Source: Primula veris (lineage: Eukaryota; Streptophyta; Magnoliopsida; Ericales; Primulaceae). From it: a DNA stretch of 64,000 bases. The position numbers and the translations under genes were made by a program. Below are positions 1 through 11,577 of this stretch, piece by piece. The stretch lies in NCBI GenBank assembly GCA_963682055.1, contig OY821740.1, positions 16,082,814-16,146,813 of the forward strand. The letters run 5' to 3'. Numbering within the stretch: the stretch's first letter is position 1; every line of letters begins with the position of its first letter. The notes under the pieces are model-generated. The model made no database searches. It worked only from the letters and a program-made list of their open reading frames with translations, and was not told the origin of the DNA.

Positions 1-64
1 CTCGATAGTTTTATTACATATATTAGGCTAGTTTTGTGTGCATAGGCGTAGATTTTTTTTTTCT

Positions 65-2243
65 TCACAATTTGAAATGGTCAACTTGAGACGTCTCAAG
101 TGGTCTATCAAGAAATTTTGTAATAAACTCGCCAACTGTGAAATCTTGGAAAAGCTTAGGATTTTCTCGTGATAGTAGTTGTTCAATAGGGCCATAGAGT
201 CTCGAAGGCACAACCTCGCCTACGAAGAAGCATGCTGTAGAAATTCTTGGACCGTTTATATTAGCAACGACTCTATGTTTAACGCTCTTGAACCTATCAT
301 TGGATATGATCTGATCGACAATTTTAAAAGCAAAAATAAGTAAATAACACAGGCCTCTTAGATAACAAAAACAAGTTGTTTGAATGACTGAAAATAAATT
401 CGTAGCTTGAGTCCTTCAAACCCATCCCCTGTTCATTTTTTTTAGTCAAGTAAATAATTTTGGAGTTACGAGTTTCAGTACCAGAAAGCTTCCTAGTTTC
501 CCAAGTTTTCCAATTTCAAAAATATCCCCGAGACTCCGACTAAGTATGATAAAATCATAAACATATACCTGAAGAAGGTCCCCGATGTTCACGACCAGTG
601 CTCCAACAATTGGCTTGACATTGACCCATTGATTTTCATGAACTATTTGGAGTCCTCCGAGTTGGTCTTGTAGCAATATGGTGATAAACGAAGGGTCCGT
701 GTGCTCTGTGGCACCTAACGTTACGTTGGGCTCAGGGCATGGAGGGTAATAATGGAAAACAAAACTTTTCCCCTTTGCACATTCAATTGAATTTAAGCTG
801 TTGGGATTAAGACCAAGAGCCTCTGAGAGTAACTCGAACAAGGTCTGTCCTAAGTTTGTGACATGATTTATGTACTCCATTGTGGATGCCCTGCAAATAT
901 TAGCTCAAGTTTACTTGAATATTTACGGTGTAAAACTATAAATGTTTGGTCAGTTTATTATAAAACTATTCATTTCCTTAAAAAGGAAATGCTAAAGCCA
1001 TATACTAGGGAAACAAGGCCTAGTAGTAAAAAAACATCTACGAAACTGGCTCAAACTGTACCGCTCATTCCAAACCGAAATCTTTTGTCATAAAGTTCAG
1101 TTTTAAATCTGGAAAATTAGTTATCGTCATCAACGGTTCTATCTCGTATACATCGTTATAGATTGGAACTCAACTGGACCTATAGGAATTTGAAACCCTT
1201 CCAAACGATTAGTAAGATTTGTTAACTTTTTTGAAAGACAGGCCTACGATAAATAAAATTTTATTTCTTTTGTAATCAATACTGACTTATTTATTTTCTT
1301 TTTATTTTATACTTATAAAAAAGGGACCCAATATTTGTCGGTCGACACTGGATTCTGACTTCCTTATTCTCACAAACTCGTTGTTTGTTAATCTCTTTAG
1401 TGAAACATAATTTAGATCAAATTGTCTAGTACCAGAATCCAAAAACTATTCGATCTCTTTGGCATAATCTGATGAATCCGAATTGACCTGGTCTGGCGGA
1501 TGGGATCCAAAAATATTAATTTGTTAGAGATAGCGGATCTTAGTTCTGTCAAATCAGTTTGATCTGATCCTATGCTAGTTATTGCAGCACTATACTAAGT
1601 AGTCAAAAATGGCAAATCCATAATATATGTAGTTCACAACCTTAATTATAATCAGCAAATTAGCTACTCCACATAGTTATCGTAACACAACACAAGATGT
1701 TACACAGAAAACAGAAAGAAAAGGAAAAATATTCGTACCTGCATACTTGGGGAAGTTCATTAGGATCAATCTGATCCGAAAAAAGCATGGAAACATTTAG
1801 AGTGTCCCTCCAGTTCGCTGCCCGTGACCGGAACAAATCATAGTTACATTCGTATCTCACTTGCTTCTGCTGATCCCGCGAATAAAACACTTTCTTTGCC
1901 TCTTCGTTTTGTTCATGAAACTGACAAATCCCACCAATCATTTCTTCAAGAACACTCATCGGGATTCCATGATTAACCACTTGGAAAAAACCCATTTTTG
2001 TGAAGCACTAAGCACTTGTTCAATCATATTTTCGCGCCCATCGCTTGCATGTAAGTAGCTGAGATCGATGATCGGGACTTCAATATCGGTTTGAGATACT
2101 TTGTTTAGCTTCTCGGCTTCAAGCTCATTCTGTGGTCGAATGAAGATTCGAGGGACTTTGTTTACTCCAGAATCTAATAAGCCTTTAACACCAGCTTTTG
2201 AATCATCAAAAGCCTTCACTTCTTTGGCTCTATCATATTCCAT
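65..2243 (-). pseudogene. 2-oxoglutarate/Fe(II) dioxygenase, ACC oxidase homolog type, frameshifted
   Basis: Exons on the minus strand are 2243-1739, 890-569 and 310-65. GT/AG sites are clear and, apart from one base, phases agree: the coding length becomes 358 codons if one base is restored, close to the roughly 365 residues usual in this family. The N-terminus has the family's DRAKEVKAFDDSKAGVKGL opening. The jelly-roll core carries the iron ligands HTD (exon 2) and the H of VKHRVV (exon 3), plus the 2-oxoglutarate-binding RxS (RIS). These proteins oxidise small molecules in the cytosol; the nearest named relatives are ACC oxidase homologs and deacetoxyvindoline 4-hydroxylase-like enzymes, and the substrate cannot be told from sequence. 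The oddity is a missing base at about 1985-1993, in a run of A then C on the plus strand. The reading frame shifts between ASQKW and the conserved GFFQVVNHG. It is either a recent pseudogene or a homopolymer sequencing error. Confidence 0.85.
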
Positions 2244-2867
2244 ACTTACCCCAGATGAAGGTCAAAAATTAAAAGAAATCGATGAACATGATCATGAAAG
2301 TGCACTTTAAAATAGTCTTTTGTAGTATATATATATATTTTTTAATCTATCTTTATAATCACTGACACCAATTTCATAGAGATGAGAATAGATTTTTGAT
2401 TGTTGAGATACATGTTGTGTTGTTTATGTTTACTCCTGTAAACTATTTCAAAAGTCAACTATGGTTGGATGAAAAAAACGAGTTACTACGCGGAATTAGA
2501 CCACACATTTAACTTAGTGTTTACATTCATATAAACACATTTTTTTCTATTTACGTCATATGATCCATCATCTTCCTTATCGTTTTATAAAAAATTAAAG
2601 TATAAGGAAGTTTATTGGGGGTATTGGGTTGTCAAAGTTTTAACTATATAAAAAGTGGGAATGAGGAGGTGCCTGCTCCTTCTTCAACTATATGAATAGT
2701 TTTTATTGGGATATTTAACATGATGTAGGTTGATATAGTGGTATATTCGGTACAAAATAATATTGATTATGAGTCAAAATATATCAAAAACCCGTTACAA
2801 TTATGATGGTTATGTATTAATACCCGTTACAATTCTCATGGTTATATATTAATGCGTATTATTTTTT

Positions 2868-2960
2868 TTTAGCTCTGTTGCATAAGTTCGTAGAGTTTGT
2901 CTAGCAATCAGGTTTCGATCCCCCTGCAATAAAACTTTCATTTGTTTTTATTCTTTTGGG
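2868..2960 (+). repeat. tRNA-derived SINE fragment (candidate)
   Basis: An A-box-like stretch (TAGCTCTGTTG, near 2870) and a B-box-like stretch (GGTTTCGATCCCC, near 2912) are spaced as in an internal RNA polymerase III promoter. They are followed by a T-rich tail. The rest does not fold as an intact tRNA, so a SINE head is more likely than a tRNA gene. No target duplication was identified. Confidence 0.35.
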
Positions 2961-3066
2961 AAATTACATTAATGATCCTCAAAGTTTTGATTTTTCATTA
3001 TTTTGTCATAGTTTTACAAATTGCATATTTGGTAGTCAGGTTCGGATATAATATATGTTTATAACA

Positions 3067-3690
3067 GTACTAGGGCTGTCTTCGCTACGATACGGACTTT
3101 TTTGACCATATACCAATACCGAACCGAACTTGTTTGGTTTGAAAAAAAATTATACCATAACCAAACCAAAAAAGTCGGTATACCGAAACTTCGGTATACC
3201 CACTTTTTCGGGTGCTACAGTTCGGTTTTCCGTTTTATACCGAAACATTACTATTATTAAAAGATAATCCTTGTTAACAATAAATAGCAAAAAAGTTTAT
3301 AAAAAATAAAATGCATAACTATTCTTATATTTGCTACATTTATCGTGAGCTTAATTGTGAACTTAATTAAAATAGTAAACACTAATAAAATAAGAATTAT
3401 TTTAAAACATGAGACAATAAAATGGAGAAACACGAACTATAAAACAATTTATTTGTAAGTTATGACTATATGTAAATTTCTATATATTTTATAATTTTAA
3501 TGTTTGGTTTGGTTTGGTTCGGTATTATACCAAACATACGAAATGGATACCGAAACCAAACCAACTTTTAAAGTTTGGTTCGGTTATACCGTACCGAAAA
3601 GTCGGTATACCAAACTTTCGGTACCAACTTGTTTGATTCGGTTCGAAAATCGATCGGTTGATACAAATCGGTACAAAAAGTACACCCATA
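3067..3690. repeat. Degenerate inverted-repeat element, hAT-like ends
   Basis: Both halves are packed with GGTATACCGAA/TTCGGTATACC-type words in opposite orientation (3105-3245 and 3500-3670), with an AT-rich centre. The outer ends read TAGGGCTGT and ACACCCATA, which resembles the TAGGG...CCCTA ends of plant hAT MITEs, but imperfectly. Several open reading frames across it are only low-complexity translations of the repeat. Confidence 0.4.
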
Positions 3691-4937
3691 ACAAGCACGT
3701 ATAATCTATCTTTATAGTTTTTAATTTGACACTAATAATTTCAAAATTTAAAAACATGATAAGATTACCCCCACATCACAACACTATATATACAAGACTA
3801 CATTACTATGCATATTTTTTTTGTAAATCATTCAAAAGTAACTTTTCAAAAATAGTGCAACATAGTTTTTAGACTTTTATGGAGAGAATTCCTAAAAAAA
3901 ATTATAAATTTTTTGAGTTGGATTTTGTTAGCAATATTCATATAGCAAGCGCATACAAGAGTAATTTGAGAAGTAAGTTATAAATTATTTAACCACTAAA
4001 CAACTTGTACGCAACATATATATAATAATGTGTGTATATATAAATTTATGACAATATAACAGCTCTATCTCCCCATAAATTTCTACGCTACATTCAATCA
4101 GACCGGACAGATTGAATTGCCTAACGTACGCACATTTAATAGAAACGGTTCACGATTAAGACCACGTTTGCCTCCAAAATGATGACTAATTATTAATACC
4201 AGAGTCCTATAATAATAGTTTGATTTGAAATTTTATTTTGTCCTAAAATTATAGTCCAATTTAGTTTTCAACATTTGTTATTACTTTTATACTTCTTTTG
4301 CATTAAAATTGCAGTAAACAAACATATTTATCATAGTCCATATAGGTCATAGTAGTTACTAATAAACTCGTTTTTTCTTTCAAAAATTCCGTTTTTCGCT
4401 TGCTATTATATCACGCGTAAAATTTAGTTTTTTTTTTTTTTTTTCTAACAACGTGCCGGCCATCCATCGCCAATATGTTAACTCATTTACTAATTTTCTT
4501 AAACCACCCTTATAAACACAATTGAACTATTATTATGGGACAGAGGAGTCCCCTTTTGTCCCGTTGAATATTTGAACGGTACAAAATATTCTTAATATCT
4601 GGACCATTGGATTAATTAGGTTATATCTGAACTGTATGATCTAAAATCATAAATAAATAAATAAAAACTGTAATTAACAAATAGTAGTACCTATTATACC
4701 CCTCTCTTCCTATGATCCTGCTTCAATTACATAAGTGGGACTGTTATGTAATTGAAGCAAAAGTGTAGCAAAAAAGTGAAAAAGTTTGCAAAACATTGTA
4801 GTACGGAGTACAAGACTACAAGACATAAATATATAGAGAGATATAACAGATATATATATAGAGAGAGAGAGAGAGGGGAAACCCTTGTGTGGTTAAAGAA
4901 GGAAGAAAAGAGAAAAAGAGAAAAAAGGGTAAATAAA

Positions 4938-5090
4938 ATGAGTGAAGGGAACAAAGGAAAGGTGGATCTGAACGGTAAGTGGGAGGCTTGTGTTGATTTG
5001 GGTGCTCGCCGCGTGCTTTATTCATCCTTAGCCGGTGCTTTCGGTGGTCTCCTCCTCTTCAGTATGCCCCTCTCCCCTTCTCTCTCTCTC

Positions 5091-5135
<45 letters not shown>

Positions 5136-8100
5136 TTGGTATCATGTTGTAAACCTCTATTTTATTTGTTTATGTTGCAAATACAAGACGTGAGTTGTTG
5201 TTAGATTTAAGGTTTTGTGACTTATAATTGTTATTTCTATCTTTCTATGTGTTATCATATACTAGTACATCTCTGTTTTTACTGGTTTATGTTGTAAAAC
5301 ACAAGATGTGGGTTGTTGTTAGATTCAAGGGTTTGTGACTTATAAGTTATAACTGTTATTTGTTTTTTATGGGTAAATGGAAATGACTAATGACGGAACC
5401 TGGATTCGATGGGGGAATGGGATGGGATGCATGTAGTGCTTTTGTGTAATTATGAGGGACATAATGATATATTTATTTTATTGGTTTGTAAGGCATAAAC
5501 AAGACGTGGGTTGTTGTTAGATTTAAGGTTTTGTGACTTATAAGTTATAATTGTTATTTGTTTTATTTTTGAATAAATGGAAATGACTATTGGCGGAACC
5601 TGGATGGGATTCATGTTGTGCTTTTGTGTAATTATGAGGGACACAATGATATATATTTATTTCATTGGTTTATAATGCAAAAAAAAATTATGCGGGCTGT
5701 TGTTATATTCAAGGTTTTGTGACTTATAACTTAAATTGTTATTTGCTTTTTGGGTAAATGGAAATGACTTTTGGCGGAACGTGGGTTCGAGGGAATGGGA
5801 TGGGATTCATGTAGTGCTTTTTTGTAATTATGAGGGACACAATGATAAACTATAATTATTTTATTGGTTTTTAATGCAAAAACAAGATGCAGGTAGCTGT
5901 TAGATTCAAGGTTCTGTGACTTATAATTGTTATTTGTTTTTGGGTAAATGGAAATGACTATTGGCGGGAATGCAAAAAAAAAAAAAACAAGACCTTGGCT
6001 ATTGGCGGAAATGACTATTGGCGGGGGATGGGATTCTGTGATTTACAGGGATATACTATAGTTATTTTATTGGTTTAGAATGCAAAAAACAAAAACAAAA
6101 AACAAGACCTAGTCTGTTGTTAGATTTAAGGTTTTGTGATTCGTATTTTTTTTATTTTTTCTGGGGGTAAATCCAAAAAATTGTGGCGGAGCCCGATTTG
6201 ACCAGGGTTTGGGATGAATTCATGTAGTGTTTTTTTGTAATTACGAGGGAATTAATGATATAATTGGAAGATTTTGAACAATATACATGGGTACATATCT
6301 TTAGAGTAATGTGATAAGTATTAAGGAGAGACTAAATGACACATTTTGGTAGAAATTAAATGAGAACCCTTTGATGTACTTTCATTATAGAATATCATAT
6401 AATATATCAAAGTAGACTCTCATTTTGTCTCTACCAAAGTGTGTGTCATTTGGTATCTCCTTATATCATTGCTTCCTTTTTCTTAATATGGGGATTCGGC
6501 CTATTTTGTCACCACCTATTTTTAAACATGCTAATAAGCATTTGTTCTGGGTGTTTTGTTGATTATCAACATATAATAAAATCAAACCATTTGTAGTAGG
6601 CCATATTGGTGGTTTCGGAAATTTATGACGTCAAACCATATTTGGTTGTTTGTACTGTATATATCTCTAATACGTACATGGAATAGTAAAATTATGTAAA
6701 ATAACAATTGAGTGTAAAGTTGTGCCAGTTCAAGATTGGACAGAAATGCTAGATTGTCCGACAGTACATGGTGGTCAATTACTAGAGTCAAATCACATAG
6801 TGTGGATATGCAAAACGCTTATAGCATTACATGATGGTTCTTGTTTATTACCTCTATTTTTGTAAATGATTGTGTTCTGGGCGTATTTCATGACTTGTTT
6901 TTGTGAGCTGTAGTTGCTTTTTTTAATTATTGTTTGTTGACCCAGTTGTCGATAGATGAATTGATGGAGACCAGTAGTTTATAGTGTTCTTCGCTATTTT
7001 ACAATGTGAAACTAGGCTAGAATTATAGAAAATGTAAGTTAAATTTGTTTTCTAGAAGGCTGGAAGTAATCACAAGACCTGTGTGATAGTTTGTTTCTAT
7101 GTCTATGGGTTGTTATCTTCATTCTCTTCCTTGTAGACCCAATTCTCAAAATTGAAGAATTGGAAACAGAGAGGAGGCCAAGAAAAGTGGTCCATAACTT
7201 CATATTGTTTCTCACTGTATTACGATGCTAATCTAGGACATAAAATGTGGACATCAAAGTTTGAGGAGTGTAAGTTTGGAATGGGAGTTACAAGATGAGG
7301 TTTGTTTATAGATTGGGAGATTAGACCTTTTTTCGGGCTTCTACTTGTGATGCGTACAACCATTTTGATGATTTGTTTTTGTGTTCTGTTTGTTTTATTT
7401 CTGTGGGTAGGAACAAATAATTGAGTAAATAAAGGTTGTGAAAAAGTTGCTTTTACTTTGTATTGTTGCCTGCGTTTCAAAAGTCTCCGCCTAGGTGCTA
7501 GGCCTTGGTCTTCCGACGCGACTAATACCAGCCGCTTTGATCAGGTTACATCCCGTCAACCACCCGGGAGAGCCCAGTCAAAATTTGTTTATTTTGTAAA
7601 AGAAAAGCTTATAGTGCTACAGTATATGATGATTATCACATTTCTTTTTTAGTATACCTAAATGTGCAACATACATGTGTGATGTTTTTATTTCTTTTTC
7701 ACCTGTAGTCAAAATTCTTACTAAGTTAATTGTTGAAGAATAGTATTTTTCTTTGCTCACTATTTTACAATGCAAAACTGGGACAAAAAATGAAGGTATT
7801 GGAATTATCAAGCAATCACAGGATTTGTTTGATAATCTGTTTCCGAGGGATGTGTTTACCTTTTCTCTCTTCTTCGGTTCTTTGTAGACCTAGTTCTCAG
7901 AAATGGAGAGTTGAACAGATAAAAAAATTATTTTATTTTATTTATGGTTGCTTACTGCTTTGCAATTTTAAACGACAGAAAATGTGTGTATTTTGTTTGG
8001 GCCTAAGAAGGAAATAAGAGTTACAAGATGAGGGCTGGTTATACCTAGAAAGTCCTGGTTTGTTTGTTTATGTTTATGATGCACAACACCTTTTTGATCA

Positions 8101-10393
8101 TATGATCTTGGATCTTGTTTGATACCTTTTTTCTGTGAGTAGGAAAAACAAAACGGTATAGAGATTAGAGAAGGAAGGTGGGAAAAGGTGGTGTATGCTG
8201 TACTGTTGCTTACTATGCAGCAGTTTCGAACGAGGATAAAAATGTTGTAATTGAATTTTTTGGGGGATTAAACTTGGGAAGGGAGTGCAGGGAATCTGGT
8301 TGTTAATTTGTGTTTATATATCTTGTCTGCATAGTTTTTGTTGAGAGTTTCCAATTATAAGGCACATTGGTGAATATTTTACATATTCAGTTGGAGGTTC
8401 TGTTTAACTAGTGTTAATGGGTCCAGTTTAAAACTATATTTGTTCCCTGTTGTCCCGTTAAACTGTAACGTGTATCAAAATGTAAGTCTTAAGATTCTCT
8501 GTGTATGTTGATATACATTTTTGTAGCCCTTATTTTTTTTTCTCTGTAGCGCACATGATTTTTTTGCCTCATTTGCAGCCCTAAGTACAAGTATCTTACC
8601 GGGTAATAGTGGAAAGGAAAAAGATGAAAACACATGTTTACCAAAAAGCGTACTGCGTTTAGCCTTCTGTAAAATTTATCATATAAGCCTACATAGTGTT
8701 TTTGCATAAACACAACCTTATTCTCCGCAACAGGTAACATGTATTACTTCACAACATTTGTTATAATTTTAAATGTTTATATCAGGGAGTCCTGTGACAC
8801 GGTGGGCAGCAGTGGCTTTAGGTACTGGAATTGGGTTAGGATCTGCATATACGGAATGCTCTTACAAGTTTAATGATTCTTCTGCAAAGCTAACTGTTCA
8901 TGAGATCGTTGAAGTTCCCTCTCCTGCAAAGCCAACTGTTCCTAAGATCTTCGAAGTTCCCTCTCCTGCACCTCCTCAGGTATATATTTCTCATGTTAAA
9001 ATAACCAACTCCCTTTGCCATAATTATTTTTTAATTTAATTATTGCAAGATGCTGAAACCATGTTGTTTTTAGTTTCTTATTCACAACGTGTTTCGCTTC
9101 TACATCCATTTAAAGCCTTTTTATTGGATAAATTATTTTGTATAGCAGTTGTTTTGCCATTGGATTTGAGCATTGGAGCAGCAGTGATATTGTTCTGGCA
9201 TTACAATTAACAAAATAAATAGGTGTAGATCAATAAAATGTCATTTTCATAATTTTCATCATCAATTTCGACTGAAGCGACTATATTGAACGAAAACAGT
9301 GATGCATGATGGAATTATGAAAATTTACAAAATCCACAGTTTTTTATAATTTGACAAATTAGTGCAATCTGGTTCAACTTTAAAAAATAGCGGTTAGTTA
9401 AGCCCTGCATTGTGATAGGCTCGATTTCAGAGATGTCCTTATTACAAATTTCCTTTTGAGTTCATGTTAGGTACTCCCCTGTTATATGTTGACCGATAGC
9501 TGGGTCTGTCTTAGTTTCTCCTCATATAAAGCAAATTAGGATGGCTGTGGCTCTGAATTTAGTGGTGAGAGAGTCTTTAGGAAGTGATTGATCCTTTTAA
9601 CGAATCGAGAAACATACAAGAGTCTTTAAGTTGATGAGTTAGCAGGAATAGGTTTATAACTGGATGTCACCCAACAATTGTACCCAACATGCTCTTTAGA
9701 CGGCCCTGGTTCTCTTCCTATTGGACAAGCATGCCACTATAACTGGTTTAGTTTCTTTTGTCTACTAAGCTGTATAGATCAGTTGGAACATTAGAGAAAC
9801 TAACTAGATACTATGAGCGTGTTATTGCAATCCACTCGCAAAACTAAAACATATAATATTAACTAATTATTGAAACAGTTTCATACTCTTTCCTTTCTCA
9901 AATGGGAGAATTTTCTGTCTGTGATATGTGCACATGCTTTTGTGCTATTTAGAGGATCCAACATTGTACTTTTTAGCATTCCATTAATCCTTTTGTGCAA
10001 TCATGTTCACTAAAGCATAAATGTTATAAATATAAAAAGCGGATAAAGCGTAAACTTTTTGAGCTTTTCAGTATTGTTTCTCTGCGCGCTCGGAAGCGAG
10101 CTTTTAAAAACAGTGGATTATTAGATGCTAGACAAAGTTGAAAGATGGTAATTTTTTCCAAGAACATAGTTCTTGTTATAATTTATTGTTGATTTAAAAC
10201 CATAATTATTTCCTAGTACGAAATTATGGCCGTAATTTTCATGTCTTTGCCAATCAGTGTTTTTATTATTAGCGATGTGATTTACGGTCAATGTTTATTG
10301 ATGAATATACTGATTCTTTCAAGTTATATGAAGTGCATTACGGTCTGTTAAAGCTAAAGCTTCTTTATACGTTGTCAGGATGCACATGAGTGA
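4938..10393 (+). CDS. MIC10: MICOS complex subunit Mic10
   Basis: Exons are 4938-5061, 8786-8979 and 10379-10393, joining in phase to 110 residues, the normal size for plant Mic10 (DUF543 family). The protein sits in the mitochondrial inner membrane, where Mic10 oligomers bend the membrane at crista junctions. Exon 1 gives KWEACVDLGARRVLYSSL and the first glycine-rich membrane hairpin (GAFGGLLLF). Exon 2 continues with R-SPVTRWAAVALGTGIGLG, the second hairpin with the diagnostic GxGxGxG pattern, then SAYTECSYKF. The arginine codon is split across the first intron. The C-terminal tail has an internal duplication ending in VEVPSPA and FEVPSPA. The last exon adds only four residues (DAHE). Intron 1 is 3.7 kb and full of degenerate tandem repeats. 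The (TA)n(GA)n tract at 4850-4876 lies just upstream of the start codon. Confidence 0.9.
5090..5133 (+). repeat. (TC)n(TA)n(TG)n compound microsatellite
   Basis: It lies 30 bp after the first Mic10 splice donor. The order is short TC, TA and then about 14 TG units. It is likely polymorphic and could affect intron 1 splicing only if it expands. Confidence 0.9.
5165..6270 (+). repeat. Intronic tandem repeat array, unit about 110-198 bp
   Basis: Recurring words are CAAGACGTGGGTTGTTGTTAG, AAGGTTTTGTGACTTATAA, GGGTAAATGGAAATGACTA and TTGGCGGAACCTGG. The CAAGA(C/T) anchor recurs near 5184, 5302, 5500, 5690, 5883, 5990 and 6103, so units are either about 193 bp or shorter deletion forms of about 115 bp. 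The array lies in Mic10 intron 1 and is not coding. Confidence 0.8.
6950..8260 (+). repeat. Degenerate long tandem duplication inside Mic10 intron 1
   Basis: The blocks at 6984-7480 and 7745-8170 are diverged copies about 740 bp apart. Both contain CTATTTTACAATG(T/C)(G/A)AAACT, a TTGTAGACC(C/T)A(A/G)TTCTCA word and GTTACAAGATGAGG. A partial third copy starts near 8195. A GC-richer piece at 7480-7575 has no counterpart in the second block. Confidence 0.6.
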
Positions 10394-11577
10394 TGTGGAG
10401 AAGTAACTTGCAAGCTTTAGGGGTTTCAAATCAATTTTTTTTCACCCATGTAATGCAGAAACAGCTCATCTTTGATTGGGTATATGACCTTTGTATTCAA
10501 AAGCATCATATGAATCCTACTTCCGGTTTTGATATGTGACTTGTTACAACTTAATTCACGAATAAGTGAGTAGCCCATACATTTCAAGTTTGGCAAATGG
10601 ATACTAGTTAAGAGTATTTTTTAGTAAGTGGTGATCTTAAGGTCATGTTTTTTTTAATCTGTGCTTGATGGTAAAATTGTGAGGGGGAAATATTAATTTT
10701 TGAATCCTTTTCTTTTATGGGGTGATTTTTTCCTTTACATTTTTTAGAAGTGAAGTGAACTTCTTTTAGAACTAACCAGACCTTCAGTACACCTATGCCA
10801 ACATTGATGGGCGAACTTGAGGTTTGTTTATCTCCAACTTTTAAACACGAGGTGTACCCCCAGAGGTCAGAATCTAAAAAACTAAAATTTTAGACGCTCA
10901 CAACTTATGAATTGAGTTTATAAAAATCCTAAAAGTGAAATGCAGCAGCTTAGCAATGTCTTTTACTATTATTGCATTTTGTCATGGCCTAATAAGCAGT
11001 CCTCTAGAACTCAAGGCTTCACCTTAAATGTGTGATTGAGGAACCAAATAAAGTTTAAGATACGACACTTTTGGTTAGTTTTATTATCAAACATTTACTG
11101 TTGTAAAGTTTTGAGATCTGGAATCGGTTATGCACTGTTTTAAAACTCATTTTCAACTTTTACGTGCACGTTCTTCCAAATTGTGTATACTAAGAAACGT
11201 CTCAGTTAAATGAAATTATTTTGTATGTTTCAGAGAGGTGTGTAAGAATATCTTCTTAAATTTCAATAACTGACTTGCCTATGCATCTTGGAAATTAATT
11301 TCAGAATCATGATAAAAGAACCAAAAATTCATTCTAGGGAAATAGGTATGGTTTCTGAACATTGGATCAATGTAACCTCCCAAACTGAAATACGGACCAA
11401 GCTAAATATAAAAGACATGATTGCCGGTATGTTCTTCGAATCTAAAGACCCTTCAATTTACACATTTGTTTTTTAAAATTAAACTTGCAGCTTCAGAGAA
11501 CAAAATACAGTCGAGTGAAAGAAAATTTACTATTTATTTATATAGACTTTTAACAAAACCAGTAAACAAACAGAAGA
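10394..11577. other. Intergenic spacer between convergent genes
   Basis: It holds the 3' UTRs of Mic10 (from the left) and of the dienelactone hydrolase (from the right). One exon-like open stretch on the plus strand at 11306-11428, bounded by an AG acceptor and a GTATG donor, has no recognisable product. Nothing else was seen. Confidence 0.6.

Larger units (their letters stand above)
2244..4937. other. Intergenic region between divergent genes
   Basis: This 2.7-kb spacer separates the dioxygenase start codon from the Mic10 start codon, so it contains both promoters. It is very AT-rich. Besides the SINE-like and TIR-like repeats listed separately, it holds long T runs (4430-4443) and, near 4840-4876, a (TA)n(GA)n tract that probably lies in the Mic10 5' UTR. 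No further coding region is visible. Confidence 0.7.

Noticed and set aside
28..213. Minus-strand frame over the dioxygenase's last exon
   Set aside because: The true exon 310-65 is in another frame and carries the conserved VKHRVV and RIS motifs.
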